Of a stretch of DNA of 64,000 nt, positions 63,753 through 64,000 are shown piece after piece (within the stretch, counting starts at the first letter, position 1; every line of letters starts with the position of its first letter). The position numbers were made by a program, and so were the translations under genes. The stretch is from contig JAQTQX010000008.1 in the NCBI GenBank assembly GCA_028712075.1, forward strand, positions 85,247 through 149,246, given 5' to 3'. Origin of the DNA: Desulfuromonadaceae bacterium. GTDB lineage: Bacteria; Desulfobacterota; Desulfuromonadia; Geobacterales; Pseudopelobacteraceae. A model generated the notes under the pieces. It had not been told where the DNA came from, ran no database searches, and saw nothing but the letters and a program-made list of their open reading frames with translations.

Positions 63753-63758
63753 TTGGCA
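63688..63758 (+). repeat. attC-like site 4 (end of cassette 4)
   Basis: GTTCAAC at 63688; CCAACGGCA-G-CACCGG pairs with CCGGTG-TGCC...CGTTGG, leaving one extra G in the left arm, the extrahelical-base feature of attC. Core GTTGGCA at 63752 departs from GTTRRRY in the last two bases. Confidence 0.6.
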
Positions 63759-63812
63759 GGAGTCAAAGACTCCGGTGCATCACCTAACCAAAGTCAAAAT
63801 GGAGGAACTGCA

Positions 63813-63877
63813 ATGCTAATGTTTCGCACCTATTTCATAATTGCGTCTATTTCACTCAGTCTTTCATGTCTGGAAAC
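63813..63877 (+). pseudogene. 5' end of a secreted or lipoprotein-like gene interrupted by a mobile element
   Basis: A strong SD (GGAGGA) precedes ATG at 63813; the peptide begins MLMFRTYFIIASISLSLSC, a hydrophobic signal ending in Cys like a lipoprotein signal. About 22 codons on, the sequence changes to the leader of a REP-associated transposase. The frame stays open to the window edge but its translation past that point is Pro/His/Thr-rich shadow. Confidence 0.45.
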
Positions 63878-64000
63878 TAGGGACACTCCCCATATTTCTG
63901 TTGCTAATGTGAAAATCGTACAGTACTATCTCACCCATGCCAAGAATAGCCCGCATCATAGCACCCGGCCACCCACATCACATCACGCAACGTGGCAACA
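63878..64000 (+). mobile_element. Left end of a REP-associated (Y1) transposase element, continues beyond the window
   Basis: TAGGGACACTCCCC at 63878-63891, with its GGGA/TCCC self-complementarity, is the kind of leader found just upstream of stand-alone Y1 transposase genes. The transposase reading frame starts 45 bases later. The exact insertion boundary cannot be fixed without an empty site. Confidence 0.5.
63937..64000 (+). CDS. REP-associated tyrosine (Y1) transposase, N-terminus only
   Basis: ATG at 63937 opens MPRIARIIAPGHPHHITQRG, the classic N-terminus of RAYT/IS200-like Y1 transposases; HPHHITQRG is the conserved first strand. The HUH pair and catalytic Tyr lie outside the window. 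SD is not evident. Confidence 0.85.
   Translation, partial: MPRIARIIAPGHPHHITQRGN

Noticed and set aside
61331..63758. The CACCGG...CCGGTG hairpins as REP/REPIN elements of the nearby Y1 transposase
   Set aside because: They differ in sequence between sites, share only the arms near CACCGG, and sit exactly at the boundaries of the duplicated unit with RYYYAAC/GTTRRRY boxes. attC sites explain this better; REPs would be near-identical repeats.
1..64000. tRNA, rRNA or CRISPR arrays
   Set aside because: No cloverleaf with CCA-adjacent T-arm motif, no rRNA signature and no regularly spaced 24-40 bp repeats were recognised by eye.

Overview
The window comes from a Gram-negative, DAP-type peptidoglycan bacterium. 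It looks like a member of the Desulfuromonadia (Geobacter-like 'delta-proteobacteria'): many PAS/HisKA/receiver hybrid kinases, a complete division and cell-wall (dcw) cluster headed by mraZ, a class I hybrid-cluster protein with an FNR/HcpR-type operator, and large transglutaminase-like secreted proteins. This placement is inferred from gene content; no rRNA gene or other marker decides it.

Layout. (1) 1-6.0 kb: the tail of a hybrid kinase, then a tightly overlapping leftward five-gene unit: corrinoid protein, UroD-type methyltransferase homologue, DUF1638 protein and two sensor kinases. (2) 6.2-24.5 kb: a full rightward dcw cluster (mraZ, rsmH, ftsL, ftsI, murE, murF, mraY, murD, ftsW, murG, murC, murB, ddl, ftsQ, ftsA, ftsZ). 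It has a clear promoter, three MraZ boxes, a hairpin between ftsI and murE, and a terminator isolating ftsZ from ftsA. (3) 24.7-42.6 kb: a soluble chemoreceptor, an FKBP isomerase with a Cys/Asp-rich insert, three large leftward hybrid kinases, glmS, a PBP1A-type synthase and an L,D-transpeptidase. (4) 42.7-52.7 kb: an island bounded on the left by an hcp 3' remnant and on the right by the intact hcp. It holds an FCD-type regulator, a complete branched-chain-type ABC importer, a cysteine hydrolase, a glycerate 2-kinase, an AAA ATPase and a chimeric methyltransferase pseudogene. (5) 52.8-55.7 kb: divergent hcp and a DUF362 ferredoxin-type gene sharing an inverted-repeat operator.

(6) 56.3-64 kb is the most unusual part. 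Four consecutive units have boundaries that fall exactly at GTT of GTTRRRY-like core sites, and each ends in an imperfect hairpin with attC architecture. I read this as an integron gene-cassette array with no integrase in view (CALIN-like). Cassettes 1 and 3 appear to be identical 1126-bp units carrying four small ORFs, one a 21-residue membrane peptide. Cassette 2 (3.8 kb) carries a secreted transglutaminase-like protein built like a polymorphic toxin, followed by two small membrane-anchored proteins that could be immunity factors. Cassette 4 carries a TIR/SLOG-like protein. A fifth unit encodes a secreted or lipoprotein-like product broken by a REP-associated (Y1) transposase gene that runs off the window.

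Start codons were re-chosen from Shine-Dalgarno spacing and family N-termini; where this matters it is stated. Functional calls come from motif recognition only; no database search was possible.
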